Source: Chitinispirillales bacterium
GTDB lineage: Bacteria > Fibrobacterota > Chitinivibrionia > Chitinivibrionales > Chitinispirillaceae
Direction of reading: 5' to 3'
DNA length: 57,813 bases
Assembly: GCA_031254105.1 (NCBI GenBank)
Contig: JAIRVB010000051.1
Location: 1-57,813 of the forward strand
The stretch's first letter is position 1. Each line of letters starts with the position of its first letter. Under the pieces are notes generated by a model. That model did not search any database, had not been told where the DNA came from, and saw only the letters and a program-made list of their open reading frames with translations. The translations under genes and the position numbers were made by a program. Of the stretch, positions 26,353 to 34,331 are shown piece by piece.

Positions 26353-27156
26353 TTAATTATCAATTCCTGAATCCTGCACAGTTATTTCTGTATTATTTTT
26401 TGAAACATACGCTCTTGACACAAATATAGCCCCAAATGTTTCATGCTGCCTGAAACTTATCTGCCCCATTTTTACAAGTTCAAGAATTGCCATGAATGTG
26501 ACTACAAAAACTATGCGGCGGTTATCATTGCGGAAAAACTCCTCAAAGTGAACCTCGCCCCCTCTGTCGGTTATCGTGGAGAGAATATGCTCAATATGGT
26601 CATCAATCCGGCAGCTGTCTACTTCTACAATGTGACTCGGATCACTTTGCAGCGGAACACGCTCCAAAATTTTACGAAACGCGCTCATCAGATCAAAGAT
26701 AGAGATGTCTCCAAGAATTACCTCATCGTTTTTCTGTGATTCGTTTTCCACATCTTCCGCTTTGCCGCGTGTGCAGGTTCCAAACTGCTCAGACTCAAAC
26801 GCCTTTAGTTTGTTAGCGGCTTCCTTGTACTTTTTATACTCCAGAAGCTGCGCAATGAGCTGTTCACGGTTATAGCTGCCCTCTTCTCCCTGCGAAAATT
26901 CATCATCTTCCGGAAGTGAATCCGGTAAAAGTTCGCGCGCTTTAAGCCTTACAAGAATGGTAGCCATTTTAAGATATTCACCCGCAACATCGATATTAAG
27001 CTCTCGCATAATATCTATACAGGCAAGATACTGAGACGCAATTTCAGACACTTTTATATCAATAATACTCACTTCAGATTTTTCTACAAGGTAGAGCAGC
27101 AGGTCAAGCGGCCCCTCGAAAAGATCCAAGTGAACTTCATACTCCTGCTTATTCAT
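26353..27156 (-). CDS. scpA: Segregation and condensation protein ScpA
   Basis: 267 residues. YEVHLDLFEGPLDLLLYLVEKSEVSI is the kleisin N-terminal signature that binds the SMC neck. KMATILVRLKARELLP follows. The C-terminal winged helix (RRIVFVVTFMAILELVKMGQI) binds the SMC head. Overlaps ridA by four bases. Confidence 0.95.
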   Translation of the reverse strand: MNKQEYEVHLDLFEGPLDLLLYLVEKSEVSIIDIKVSEIASQYLACIDIMRELNIDVAGEYLKMATILVRLKARELLPDSLPEDDEFSQGEEGSYNREQLIAQLLEYKKYKEAANKLKAFESEQFGTCTRGKAEDVENESQKNDEVILGDISIFDLMSAFRKILERVPLQSDPSHIVEVDSCRIDDHIEHILSTITDRGGEVHFEEFFRNDNRRIVFVVTFMAILELVKMGQISFRQHETFGAIFVSRAYVSKNNTEITVQDSGIDN

Positions 27157-27533
27157 TTATACGCAACTGCCTCTATCTCAACAAGAACGCCTCTTGGCAG
27201 GGCGGATACCTCCACTACACTTCTTGCGGGAGCGGTATTACCGAGTTCCTGTTGATATATTTGATTAAATTGAGCGAAATTTGTTAAATCGGTTAAAAAA
27301 ACGGTTGTTTTTACCAGATTTGTGAAATCAAGCCCCGCAACGTTAAGAACGGCTTTAAGATTAGTTAAAACCGTTTTCGCCTGGGTGGCAATATCATCTC
27401 CAACCACCTCGCCGCTCTCATAGTGAAGCGGTATCTGCCCCGAAATATAAATAAACGGCCCCGCCTCTACGGCCTGGCTATAGGGCCCTATAGGTTTTGG
27501 AGCTTTGTCGGTAAAAAAGTAACGTGTATTCAT
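27153..27533 (-). CDS. ridA: RidA family (YjgF/YER057c) enamine/imine deaminase
   Basis: 126 residues from ATG 27533 (MNTRYFFTDKAPKPIGPYSQ). AVEAGPFIYISGQIPLH, LKAVLNVAGLDFTNLVKTTVFLTD and the C-terminal ARSVVEVSALPRGVLVEIEAVA with the conserved Arg are diagnostic. RidA hydrolyses reactive enamines to keto acids and ammonia. A frame open to 27593 includes repeat-derived sequence and is rejected. First gene of ridA-scpA-scpB-mutS; no strong ribosome site. Confidence 0.93.
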   Translation of the reverse strand: MNTRYFFTDKAPKPIGPYSQAVEAGPFIYISGQIPLHYESGEVVGDDIATQAKTVLTNLKAVLNVAGLDFTNLVKTTVFLTDLTNFAQFNQIYQQELGNTAPARSVVEVSALPRGVLVEIEAVAYK

Positions 27534-27565
27534 AATGAACTTATAAAATATATGTCCGTTAAAAG

Positions 27566-27590
27566 TGGGCAAGCACACAGGATGCGCCCG
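27566..27590. repeat. Short GC hairpin repeat (GGGC...GCGCCC), copy a
   Basis: GGGCAAGCACACAGGATGCGCCC in the gap upstream of ridA. Close relatives lie at 31856-31878 and 44680-44704. Confidence 0.5.
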
Positions 27591-27660
27591 CACATATTAT
27601 GAGAATATATAAATATAATAGTCAGCGGCTCTTATCATGTTGATAAAACATTTTCCTTCT

Positions 27661-27737
27661 TTTCATATTTTATGTTTCATATTTTATGTTTCATATTGCA
27701 TGTTTCATGTTTTATGTTTCATATTGCATGTTTCATG
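27661..27737 (+). repeat. Heptanucleotide tandem repeat, 11 units
   Basis: Eleven consecutive 7-base units of three types (TTTCATA, TTTCATG/TTTTATG, TTGCATG), for example TTTCATATTTTATG repeated. It ends 22 bases before the ATG of the ATPase gene. Unit length is not a multiple of three. Confidence 0.8.
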
Positions 27738-27759
27738 TTTTTTTGCTATATTATATGAT

Positions 27760-28893
27760 ATGGAAACAGAGCCTAAAAACCCATTTCTAATATCAGGCTA
27801 CCATAGTCCTGATTATTTTTGTGACAGGATTGCGGAAACAGATCAGATAATATCCGCGTTGCAAAGCGGCAGAAATGTATCTCTGATCAGTCCGCGGCGT
27901 TTTGGCAAAACAGGACTTATACATAATATTTTTTACTGTTTAAAGGGACGAAGCAAAAAGTCATACTGTTTTTATATCGACATTTTCGCAACACAAAATC
28001 TGCTTGACTTCACAACCACTTTGGGCAGAGCCGTTATTGGGCAATTAGAGAATACGCCTCAAACCATAATTAAAAAAACAACCACCTTTTTTAAAAGTTT
28101 TCGTCCATCATTCTCATTTGATGAAAAAACAGGAATGCCTGTTGCGTCTTTGGATATCAAGAGCGAAGAGACTCGAAACAGTTTGCAGGAGATATTTTCG
28201 TACCTAAAAGATAGCAATAAAGATATTTATATCGCAGTAGATGAATTTCAGCAAATTACAGAATATCCGGAAAAAAATGTTGAAGCGCTGCTGCGTTCAT
28301 ATATACAATTTTTGCCTAATGTCCATTTCATCTTTTCAGGAAGTAAAAAACATCTGATGGATGCGATGTTCTCCTCCGCCAACAGACCCTTTTATCAAAG
28401 TACACAAAAAATCAACCTGAAAGAGATCGCGGCAGAGCCGTACAGAGAATTTGCGGTTCGTTTATTTGGTAAGCATAAAAAGAAACTTACACCACAGGTA
28501 TTTGATTTTGTTTATGCGAATCTGCAGGGGCACACATGGTATGTTCAATTAGTTCTTAACTTTTTATTTGCCCTCAATAAAACGGTTTATTCCGAACAGG
28601 ATGTAAAAGATGTAATGAACGGAATTTTGCAGGAAGAAAACGCAACTTATAAAACCTACTGCGAACTTATAACCAAAGGACAATTGAGTCTGCTTAGGGC
28701 AATAGCTAAAGAACAAAGTATAAAATCCCCCTTTGAGCACTCCTTTCTGCAAAAACACGGCCTGAAAGCGGTAAGCAGCGTAAGATTGGCGCTTAAATCT
28801 CTGATCGATAAAACATTAATTTTATCAGATGAAAGCGGCAGTTACTACGTTTATGACAGATTCTTCTCTTTATGGCTGAAGGGGGGTATATAA
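27760..28893 (+). CDS. AAA ATPase (archaeal-type ATPase_2 family)
   Basis: 377 residues from METEPKNPFLISGYHSPDYFCDR. The P-loop SPRRFGKTGLIHN lies near residue 45, Walker B-like DIYIAVDEFQQI near 160 and the sensor FIFSGSKKHLM near 190. The C-terminal part is a winged helix (LKALIDKTLI-like, ending YDRFFSLWLKGG). These stand-alone ATPases are widespread in Bacteroidetes and archaea without a known role. An upstream in-frame extension to 27637 translates the heptanucleotide repeat and is not expected to be protein. Single gene. Confidence 0.85.
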   Translation: METEPKNPFLISGYHSPDYFCDRIAETDQIISALQSGRNVSLISPRRFGKTGLIHNIFYCLKGRSKKSYCFYIDIFATQNLLDFTTTLGRAVIGQLENTPQTIIKKTTTFFKSFRPSFSFDEKTGMPVASLDIKSEETRNSLQEIFSYLKDSNKDIYIAVDEFQQITEYPEKNVEALLRSYIQFLPNVHFIFSGSKKHLMDAMFSSANRPFYQSTQKINLKEIAAEPYREFAVRLFGKHKKKLTPQVFDFVYANLQGHTWYVQLVLNFLFALNKTVYSEQDVKDVMNGILQEENATYKTYCELITKGQLSLLRAIAKEQSIKSPFEHSFLQKHGLKAVSSVRLALKSLIDKTLILSDESGSYYVYDRFFSLWLKGGI

Positions 28894-29058
28894 TACGTCA
28901 TAAATTACCTGTATAATTTCCCGACAGTTCATCGGATAAAGCAAAATGCGACAGAAATTTATGACGCTTCATATATATCACATTTTCAGAGGAAAGTAAA
29001 AACCTTTTTTAAGGAACGATTAATTATACGACAAAAATTTGATCATATCTTAATTTTT

Positions 29059-29094
29059 TATTTCTGCATTGATCAACAAAGATACAGAAATAAT
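29059..29094. repeat. AT-rich palindromic repeat (TTATTTCTGCATT type), copy 1
   Basis: TTATTTCTGCATTGATCAA...GATACAGAAATAA. Its inner sequence and flank (TTTACACG) match 30831-30877. It lies in the intergenic gap after the ATPase gene. Confidence 0.6.
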
Positions 29095-29111
29095 TTACAC
29101 GCCCCATTTTT

Positions 29112-29624
29112 TCATAATCTTGGCGGGATGCTTCGAAGATAATTTTTAAATTGCCGCAATTCTTTATCAGTGAGCGTTATCTCGCGCCCGCTTAATTCCA
29201 CTGAAAAAGAGTTGGCTTTCTTTAGCTTCTCCAGTATCTCCTGAGATATGTCATAAGTAAATATTCTCTTGCCTTTTTTACTTTTTTCCAGTTTGAGATC
29301 GTTTAATATAAATAGTTCATTGTCAATCTTAACAACGATATCGTCTGCGAATTCCCAAGTTGTGCTTAAAACTTCAATTCTGAAAAAATGGGAGGCTGCA
29401 ACAGAAACGGAAACGAAAGAGATGAGAGGTACACCAGTGCTTACTTTAGTATGACCCACTTTCAAGCCCATGGTATCAGGCGAATTTATTGGGGCTATAA
29501 CAAATGTTTCAGTAGTGTGCGTAACGTTTCCAATTCCATGACTTGTAGATTCAACTTGGCCAAAACGTGCAGCGCAGCCCGAAAAAAACAACATCGCGGA
29601 GACAACTACAAATAATTTTTTCAT
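29112..29624 (-). CDS. Putative lipoprotein, unknown function
   Basis: 170 residues from ATG 29624. MKKLFVVVSAMLFFSGC is a lipoprotein signal with lipobox FSGC. The rest is beta-rich with no domain I recognise; LSGREITLTDKELRQFKNYL near the end is a helix. An earlier in-frame ATG (29651) would spoil the signal sequence. First of three small lipoprotein genes in the region, all on the minus strand but spaced by about 90 bases. Confidence 0.7.
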   Translation of the reverse strand: MKKLFVVVSAMLFFSGCAARFGQVESTSHGIGNVTHTTETFVIAPINSPDTMGLKVGHTKVSTGVPLISFVSVSVAASHFFRIEVLSTTWEFADDIVVKIDNELFILNDLKLEKSKKGKRIFTYDISQEILEKLKKANSFSVELSGREITLTDKELRQFKNYLRSIPPRL

Positions 29625-29742
29625 AAAATAAACCCGATTAAGATTTTCCATATAAATTTTGTTTATGATTTAATATACAAAAAGGCACGGACTTTAAAAA
29701 TCCGCGCCGTAGTGCAGCGTAGCTATGGATACTAAGATATTA

Positions 29743-30078
29743 TTACTTCCCATTACCCTCTAATACAACTGTTCTTGTTCCAACAGTAATAATAGACAAA
29801 ACGCCGCTTATAAACGCATCGACAACAGTATATTTTGTACTGACTCTGACTTCCGTCAAACCGCTGTTCGAAATAGTTTTCTGGACACCATCTTCTGTGA
29901 GCGGAACCAGACCCCATAACGCAAACCATTGCCTTTGAGTATGTTTGAAAGAAGCATTGGCACCTGCGGATATCAGTTTGATCTCATCGTTGGGGTTTGC
30001 GTTCATTTTTACAGAATAACAGCCTGTCATCATAAAACAACAAACAACCACAATCGCAACAACTAAAAACTTTTTCAT
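29743..30078 (-). CDS. Bor-like small lipoprotein (paralogue 1)
   Basis: 111 residues from ATG 30078, behind GAGGAGG. MKKFLVVAIVVVCCFMMTGC is a lipoprotein signal (lipobox MTGC). RQWFALWGLVPLTEDGVQ and the Gly/Ile-rich C-terminal VDAFISGVLSIITVGTRTV resemble Bor/Iss-type lipoproteins. The neighbour at 30168-30500 is a clear paralogue. Cell-envelope role inferred. Confidence 0.75.
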   Translation of the reverse strand: MKKFLVVAIVVVCCFMMTGCYSVKMNANPNDEIKLISAGANASFKHTQRQWFALWGLVPLTEDGVQKTISNSGLTEVRVSTKYTVVDAFISGVLSIITVGTRTVVLEGNGK

Positions 30079-30167
30079 ACTACCGAAACCTCCTCTAAAA
30101 ATTATCCTTGATTTTAAATTTTTTAAAATATCAAAACCAACAGGCATACGCTGTATGGCATGGTGTT

Positions 30168-30500
30168 TTACCTATTACCCTCAATTACAGTAGTGTTCAC
30201 TCCAACAATGCCAAATATTATGCCGCTTATAATCGCATCTATAAATGTAGTTTTTGTTTCTGTTCTAACTTCTGTCAATTTATTCTCACGGATAATTCTC
30301 TCCGTTTTATCCGGAGTTAATGAAACTAAACCCCATAACGCAAACCAGTTCATCTGCGAACTTTTGAATGATGCAGATTTTGCGGGAGACATTATCTTAA
30401 CATCACCATCACCGGGTGCAGCCATTCGCACGGAATAACAACCTACCATAAAAAAACAAGTAGTCACTACTGCCAGAGTTACCGCAAATTTCCGAAACAT
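30168..30500 (-). CDS. Bor-like small lipoprotein (paralogue 2)
   Basis: 110 residues. Signal MFRKFAVTLAVVTTCFFMVGC, then YSVRMA. MNWFALWGLVSLTPDKTERII and IDAIISGIIFGIVGVNTTVIEG align residue for residue with paralogue 1. The stop is 90 bases from the paralogue start, and the pair is a tandem duplication with roughly half the residues changed. GGAGG lies upstream of the ATG. Confidence 0.75.
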   Translation of the reverse strand: MFRKFAVTLAVVTTCFFMVGCYSVRMAAPGDGDVKIMSPAKSASFKSSQMNWFALWGLVSLTPDKTERIIRENKLTEVRTETKTTFIDAIISGIIFGIVGVNTTVIEGNR

Positions 30501-30750
30501 AGAACCTCCATCTTGGAAAGTGATAAAATGAGATAAACATGTCAGGTTTTTAGAGATGCTCTTTTGGTTATTTGTTTATTTGTTTAAATTGAGACACATA
30601 ATAACCCTTGTCTATTAAACACCTGACACAAGCAAATTTGTTACTTTTAAAAGTAACAAAATGATAAAAGTCCAAAAAACCATTCTATTGATGACTTTGA
30701 ACATGAATTTCCAAAAATGTAAAACTAATAATGCTGAAAATGTAAAAACT

Positions 30751-30877
30751 AATGCAGAAATTAAAATAAAAGCAATCAAGAGATTTTGTTGCACTATTAA
30801 GTGTTTTGAGTATCTCTGCATTCAACCATTCTATTTCTGCATTGATAAGCAGAATTACAGAAAAGATTTGTACACGC
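30751..30877. repeat. AT-rich palindromic repeat, copy 2
   Basis: AATGCAGAAATTAAAATAAA at 30751 and CTATTTCTGCATTGATAAGC with AGAATTACAGAAAAG at 30831-30877 are inverted relatives. They occupy the 500-base gap (30501-31009) between the lipoproteins and mlaE. Several short ORFs in this gap show no coding pattern, and I see no other feature in it. Confidence 0.55.
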
Positions 30878-31009
30878 AGCACACAGCGCCGCATGCCGCG
30901 AATAATCCGCCCCAAATTCCCCATTATTACAATGGCAAAAAGTAGATTTATTTCGTATAGCGCTGTAAACAGAACGCTTATTTTGAGAATTTTGGAATTA
31001 TATAGAAAA

Positions 31010-31792
31010 ATGACCAATCCTTTAGACAAACTTGCTGATTTTCTCGGTTCTTCTTTTCGTCAGGCTGTGGAGCAGATGGGCTCAATCACTATCTTTTTGC
31101 TACGGATGATAAAGGCGATGCCCTCCTCGCTACGCCGTTATCATTTAGTAACGGAGCAGATGATGATACTTGGAGTTCAATCAATTCCAATTGTGCTTTT
31201 GACCTCTATATTTGTAGGAGCTGTGAGCGCCTGGCAAGTTCAATATATTTTTGGAGATGCTATTCCCCTTACTTATCTTGGGGCCGGCGTGGGCAAGGCA
31301 GTGTTCACGGAGCTTGGGCCTGTTCTCACCGCGCTTGTAATTACAGGAAGAATAGGCGCTAAGCTTGCCGCGGAACTTGGTACGATGAGAGTTTCCGAGC
31401 AGGTAGATGCTATGGTTTGCCTTTCACTTAACCCCTTTACCTACTTTTTGACTCCGCGGCTGATCGCTTCCTGCGTAATGGTACCGGTACTCACTATTTT
31501 CGCTGTTACTATCGCTATAGTCAGCGCTCAGATAATAGCGGAACTTTTTTTGGGGCTGAGTTTTGCCGCGTTTTATAAAGGGGTCAGACTGCTCTTTAAA
31601 ACTCAGGATATTGTAATCTGCGTTGTGAAATCGTTCGTGTTTGGGCTTGTAATCTCGCTATCAGGCTGCTACTACGGTTTTTACGCTAGAGGCGGAGCCG
31701 TCGGTGTAGGAGCTTTTACAAAAAAAGCGGTAGTCGCCGCAATGGTTATGGTGCTTATAAGTAATCTTATTTTGGTTAATGTATTATTGTAG
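31010..31792 (+). CDS. MlaE/YrbE family ABC lipid permease
   Basis: 260 residues. Five or so membrane segments, with ILGVQSIPIVLLTSIFVGAVSAWQ, YLGAGVGKAVFTELGPVLTALVITGRIGAKLAAELGTMRVSEQVDAM and LSGCYYGFYARGGAVGVGAFTKKAVV. These are the MlaE signature regions, including the E-x-G...E-x-x-A-x-E interface with the ATPase. MlaE moves phospholipid across the inner membrane toward or from the outer membrane. Unusually, no MlaF ATPase or MlaD MCE protein is adjacent. Start taken at ATG 31010 (MTNPLDKLADF); no clear ribosome site. Confidence 0.88.
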   Translation: MTNPLDKLADFLGSSFRQAVEQMGSITIFLLRMIKAMPSSLRRYHLVTEQMMILGVQSIPIVLLTSIFVGAVSAWQVQYIFGDAIPLTYLGAGVGKAVFTELGPVLTALVITGRIGAKLAAELGTMRVSEQVDAMVCLSLNPFTYFLTPRLIASCVMVPVLTIFAVTIAIVSAQIIAELFLGLSFAAFYKGVRLLFKTQDIVICVVKSFVFGLVISLSGCYYGFYARGGAVGVGAFTKKAVVAAMVMVLISNLILVNVLL

Positions 31793-31855
31793 TTGTTCTT
31801 TCGGAACGCTGATTGCGGTGGATGTTTTATAGGGATTGTATATGTGTGCAGGATA

Positions 31856-31929
31856 GGGCAAACACGCAGGGTGCGCCCGTACGACAGATCGTGTGTGTAA
31901 AACAGCGGGCGGCAGGTTGCCCCCATTAC
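31856..31929. repeat. Short GC hairpin repeats, copy b
   Basis: GGGCAAACACGCAGGGTGCG at 31856 and GGGCGGCAGGTTGCCCCC at about 31908. They belong to the family seen at 27566, 34212 and 44680. Together with the hairpin at 32037 they fill the 390-base gap between mlaE and the ECF sigma gene. Confidence 0.5.
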
Positions 31930-32036
31930 ACGGGTCTTGCTCCTGCTCTCATATCTTAATCTCTTGTCTTTGTCTTTTTTAGCCCCTTGCGACTTGGGAG
32001 GATAATGTGACAAGGCGTTGCGAGATGTTGAAGGAT

Positions 32037-32094
32037 AGTTCGGATCAAAATTGAATAGAGCGTCTTTTTGCCCTATTTAATTTTGATCCGAACT
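32037..32094. repeat. Long inverted repeat (22-bp arms) before the ECF sigma gene
   Basis: The left arm at 32037-32058 begins AGTTCGGATCAAAATTG, and the right arm at 32073-32094 ends TTTTGATCCGAACT. There is one G-T mismatch in 22 positions and a 14-base loop. A small GGGA-GACT-TCCC-TTTTT terminator-like hairpin follows at about 32097-32113. The ECF gene starts 89 bases after the right arm. Possible roles are terminator, RNA regulatory hairpin or transposon-end scar. Confidence 0.7.
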
Positions 32095-32182
32095 AGGGGA
32101 GACTTCCCTTTTTATTAAACTTTTGATTTTTCATTTTTATATAATTTATACAATATTTCACTCAAGAAAAACGTAATGAATT

Positions 32183-32749
32183 ATGCAACAACAAACAAAC
32201 GATGACCAGCATCTGTTTGATATGTGGCTTAGCGGGGATTCCCGGGGGTTTTCCGAACTCTACGGCAAGTACAAAAACCGGGTGTTTGGGTTTTTAGTAC
32301 GCATGACCGGTGACAGGGAGATAGCCGAAGACCTGCTTCAGGAGACATTTCTGGCTGCGCTTCGCAACGCGGAGCAATTTGACCGTAACAGAAGTTTCCT
32401 GAGCTGGCTTTTTGGTATTGCGCACAAGCGCACTATCGATTTCTTCCGTCACGCAAAAGTGGAGACCGACCACAAGGATAACACTGAAGGATCGGTAGGC
32501 AGCAGGATTGAGTCTCCTGATGCGCAGCTTTCAAACCGCGACTTGCGTACTTTTATAAACGCGGCGGTAGAGAAACTTGACCCGCAGCAGAGGGAAGTTT
32601 TTTTGTTACGGGAACTTGGCGGTGTGCCATTTAAGGAGATAGCGGAAATAATGGATTGTCCTATAAATACAGCGCTTGGCCGCATGCGTCTTGCGCTTAA
32701 AAACATTCGCAAGGAACTAAAGAAAAGGGGGGTCGATGGCGTGCAATAA
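32183..32749 (+). CDS. ECF-type RNA polymerase sigma factor
   Basis: 188 residues. Region 2 is seen as FSELYGKYKNRVFGFLVRMTGDREIAEDLLQETFLAAL and FLSWLFGIAHKRTIDFFR. Region 4 is DPQQREVFLLRELGGVPFKEIAEIMDCPINTALGRMRLAL. This is a complete group-4 sigma factor. It overlaps the anti-sigma gene by 14 bases, so the two are coupled. Its regulon is unknown. It has no strong ribosome site. Confidence 0.93.
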   Translation: MQQQTNDDQHLFDMWLSGDSRGFSELYGKYKNRVFGFLVRMTGDREIAEDLLQETFLAALRNAEQFDRNRSFLSWLFGIAHKRTIDFFRHAKVETDHKDNTEGSVGSRIESPDAQLSNRDLRTFINAAVEKLDPQQREVFLLRELGGVPFKEIAEIMDCPINTALGRMRLALKNIRKELKKRGVDGVQ

Positions 32750-33296
32750 GTTTGAGGAGTCCGGTTTACTGTATGTTTCAGAGGAGCTGGATGAGCACGA
32801 GATCCGACAGTATGAGGCGCATCTTGAGGTGTGCTCTGAGTGCAGATACGAGACTGAAAGCTACAAAAAGGAGCGCGCTTCTTTCTATAGCACACAAATT
32901 CTTTCCGAGAACCCCTCTGAATCCGTAGACAAGGAGATTATCAGAGTCTGCGGGGCAAGTTCTAAAAAGAAGTATACAACCGCATATCTGCCTATTTTCC
33001 TGAAGAAACATGCCGCCGCGCCTGTTTACCTTCTTATGATTATGTTGGCTATTGGCGGTTATGTTCAGTATCATTCCATGAACGCTGAGAGCATGCGCGC
33101 AAAACTGATGAACGAAACAACACTGCCTGTGACCTCTACGGCTTTGGCCCCTGAGCATGACATTTCCGCAGTAGCTTTTAGTGAAACAGATTCCTCCGGG
33201 TTTCTTGACAGCATTAGCGACAGCGGCGCGGCGTTTTCCAAAACCAGAGGCAACCTTAATATGGAAGGTGTTGTTACGGTAAAGAGCGGCGAATGA
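32736..33296 (+). CDS. Zinc-finger anti-sigma factor, membrane-anchored
   Basis: 186 residues. The N-terminus has YEAHLEVCSECRYE, the H-x3-C-x2-C zinc anti-sigma motif near residue 28, which binds the sigma factor. A membrane segment (APVYLLMIMLAIGGYVQYH) lies near residue 95, and an extracytoplasmic domain of about 70 residues follows. The sensor signal is unknown. Coupled to the upstream ECF gene. Confidence 0.85.
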   Translation: MACNKFEESGLLYVSEELDEHEIRQYEAHLEVCSECRYETESYKKERASFYSTQILSENPSESVDKEIIRVCGASSKKKYTTAYLPIFLKKHAAAPVYLLMIMLAIGGYVQYHSMNAESMRAKLMNETTLPVTSTALAPEHDISAVAFSETDSSGFLDSISDSGAAFSKTRGNLNMEGVVTVKSGE

Positions 33297-33354
33297 TATT
33301 TCAAACCCATCTGCAAGGATATCCGTACAGAAGATACATATGTTTTACTTAAGT

Positions 33355-33428
33355 ATGGGCGGCGCAAAGCCGCCCATTTGTTAAGCCCTGAAAGGGCGTA
33401 ATATGACTTACAATGGGCTTCGCCCATC
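33355..33428. repeat. Cluster of GC hairpins (REP-like)
   Basis: GGGCGGCGCAAAGCCGCCC, GCCCTGAAAGGGC and ATGGGCTTCGCCCAT in succession. They lie between the convergent anti-sigma and SDR genes and could serve as a two-way terminator. Confidence 0.6.
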
Positions 33429-33435
33429 GCTCTGA

Positions 33436-34143
33436 TCACACCGTTACGCTATCCTGCCGGTAATCCTGCGCATGAAAAAACTTCCCGCAAGTACCATCAG
33501 TCAAAAGAACCGCGACAAGCGCGCCCGGAATTACTGACTCCACAGCATTTGGCGCGTTAGGGCCGCCCAGATCTGTACGCAGCCAACCTGGATCCATAAG
33601 ATTCATAAGTACTCCCGTACCTTTAAGGTGCGGAGTCATATCGTAAACATACTTGTCAAGCGCAGCCTTGGATGCCGCATAAGGCATGAGCTGCGGTTCA
33701 TCCTTTATACCGGAAGATACGTTTATAACGCGGCCGAATCCGCGTTCAATCATTTTGGGGATGATGATATTACAAAGCATAATGGGCGCTATAGTGTTTA
33801 TGGTAAAACTTTTCATATACTCGTCTTCATGCGCTGAGTATATATCAGGACGGTATTGAGTCATCATAGCCGCGTTGTTGTAGAGGATGTCAAGACCGCC
33901 GGACAATCTTTCTGCTTCAAGGGCGAGTTCTTTTACTTTGGGGATATCGGAAAGTTCAGCTTCTACCTGTAATATTTTTACATTAGTATTTGACAATTCT
34001 GCCGCAATGGCACCGGTATTTTCTTTTCTTCGGCTGTGAAGAATAAGGTTACACCCCTTTTTAGCCATAGCTCTCGCGACCTCTTTTCCGACCCCGCGGC
34101 TTGCTCCTGTGATGAGCGCCCATTTATTTGTTATATCAAGCAT
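33436..34143 (-). CDS. SDR family NAD(P)-dependent oxidoreductase
   Basis: 235 residues. TGASRGVGKEVA is the Rossmann cofactor loop, NNAAMM follows, VINVSS holds the catalytic Ser and YAASKAALDKY the Tyr-x-x-x-Lys pair. PGWLRTDLGGP follows. Classical short-chain dehydrogenase; substrate not predictable. It lies 188 bases after the alcohol dehydrogenase on the same strand, with GC hairpin repeats between. Confidence 0.9.
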   Translation of the reverse strand: MLDITNKWALITGASRGVGKEVARAMAKKGCNLILHSRRKENTGAIAAELSNTNVKILQVEAELSDIPKVKELALEAERLSGGLDILYNNAAMMTQYRPDIYSAHEDEYMKSFTINTIAPIMLCNIIIPKMIERGFGRVINVSSGIKDEPQLMPYAASKAALDKYVYDMTPHLKGTGVLMNLMDPGWLRTDLGGPNAPNAVESVIPGALVAVLLTDGTCGKFFHAQDYRQDSVTV

Positions 34144-34211
34144 TTTTTGTTACCTTTTTGGTTAGTGATTATTTATTTATCATCCCCCGCAGAGCGGAGT
34201 ATGCGTGAATT

Positions 34212-34236
34212 GCGGGCGGCAGATTACCGCCCTTAC
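34212..34236. repeat. Short GC hairpin repeat, copy c
   Basis: GGGCGGCAGATTACCGCCC, followed at 34255 by GGTGACAGGTTGCTGCCC. Same style as 31908-31929. Confidence 0.5.
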
Positions 34237-34331
34237 AGAAAGATCTTTACTTATGGGTGACAGGTTGCTGCCCTTACTATGATCGCTCTCATGCATGCCT
34301 CCTTGTCCGCCTGTCCGGGGATACACTACCC

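Noticed and set aside
27637-27759. N-terminal extension of the AAA ATPase
   Set aside because: It translates the heptanucleotide repeat; the protein family begins at the ATG at 27760.
30501-31009. Several short ORFs on both strands (such as 30615-30821 minus and 30661-30945 plus)
   Set aside because: They overlap each other and translate the AT-rich palindromic repeats; no ribosome sites and no protein-like composition.
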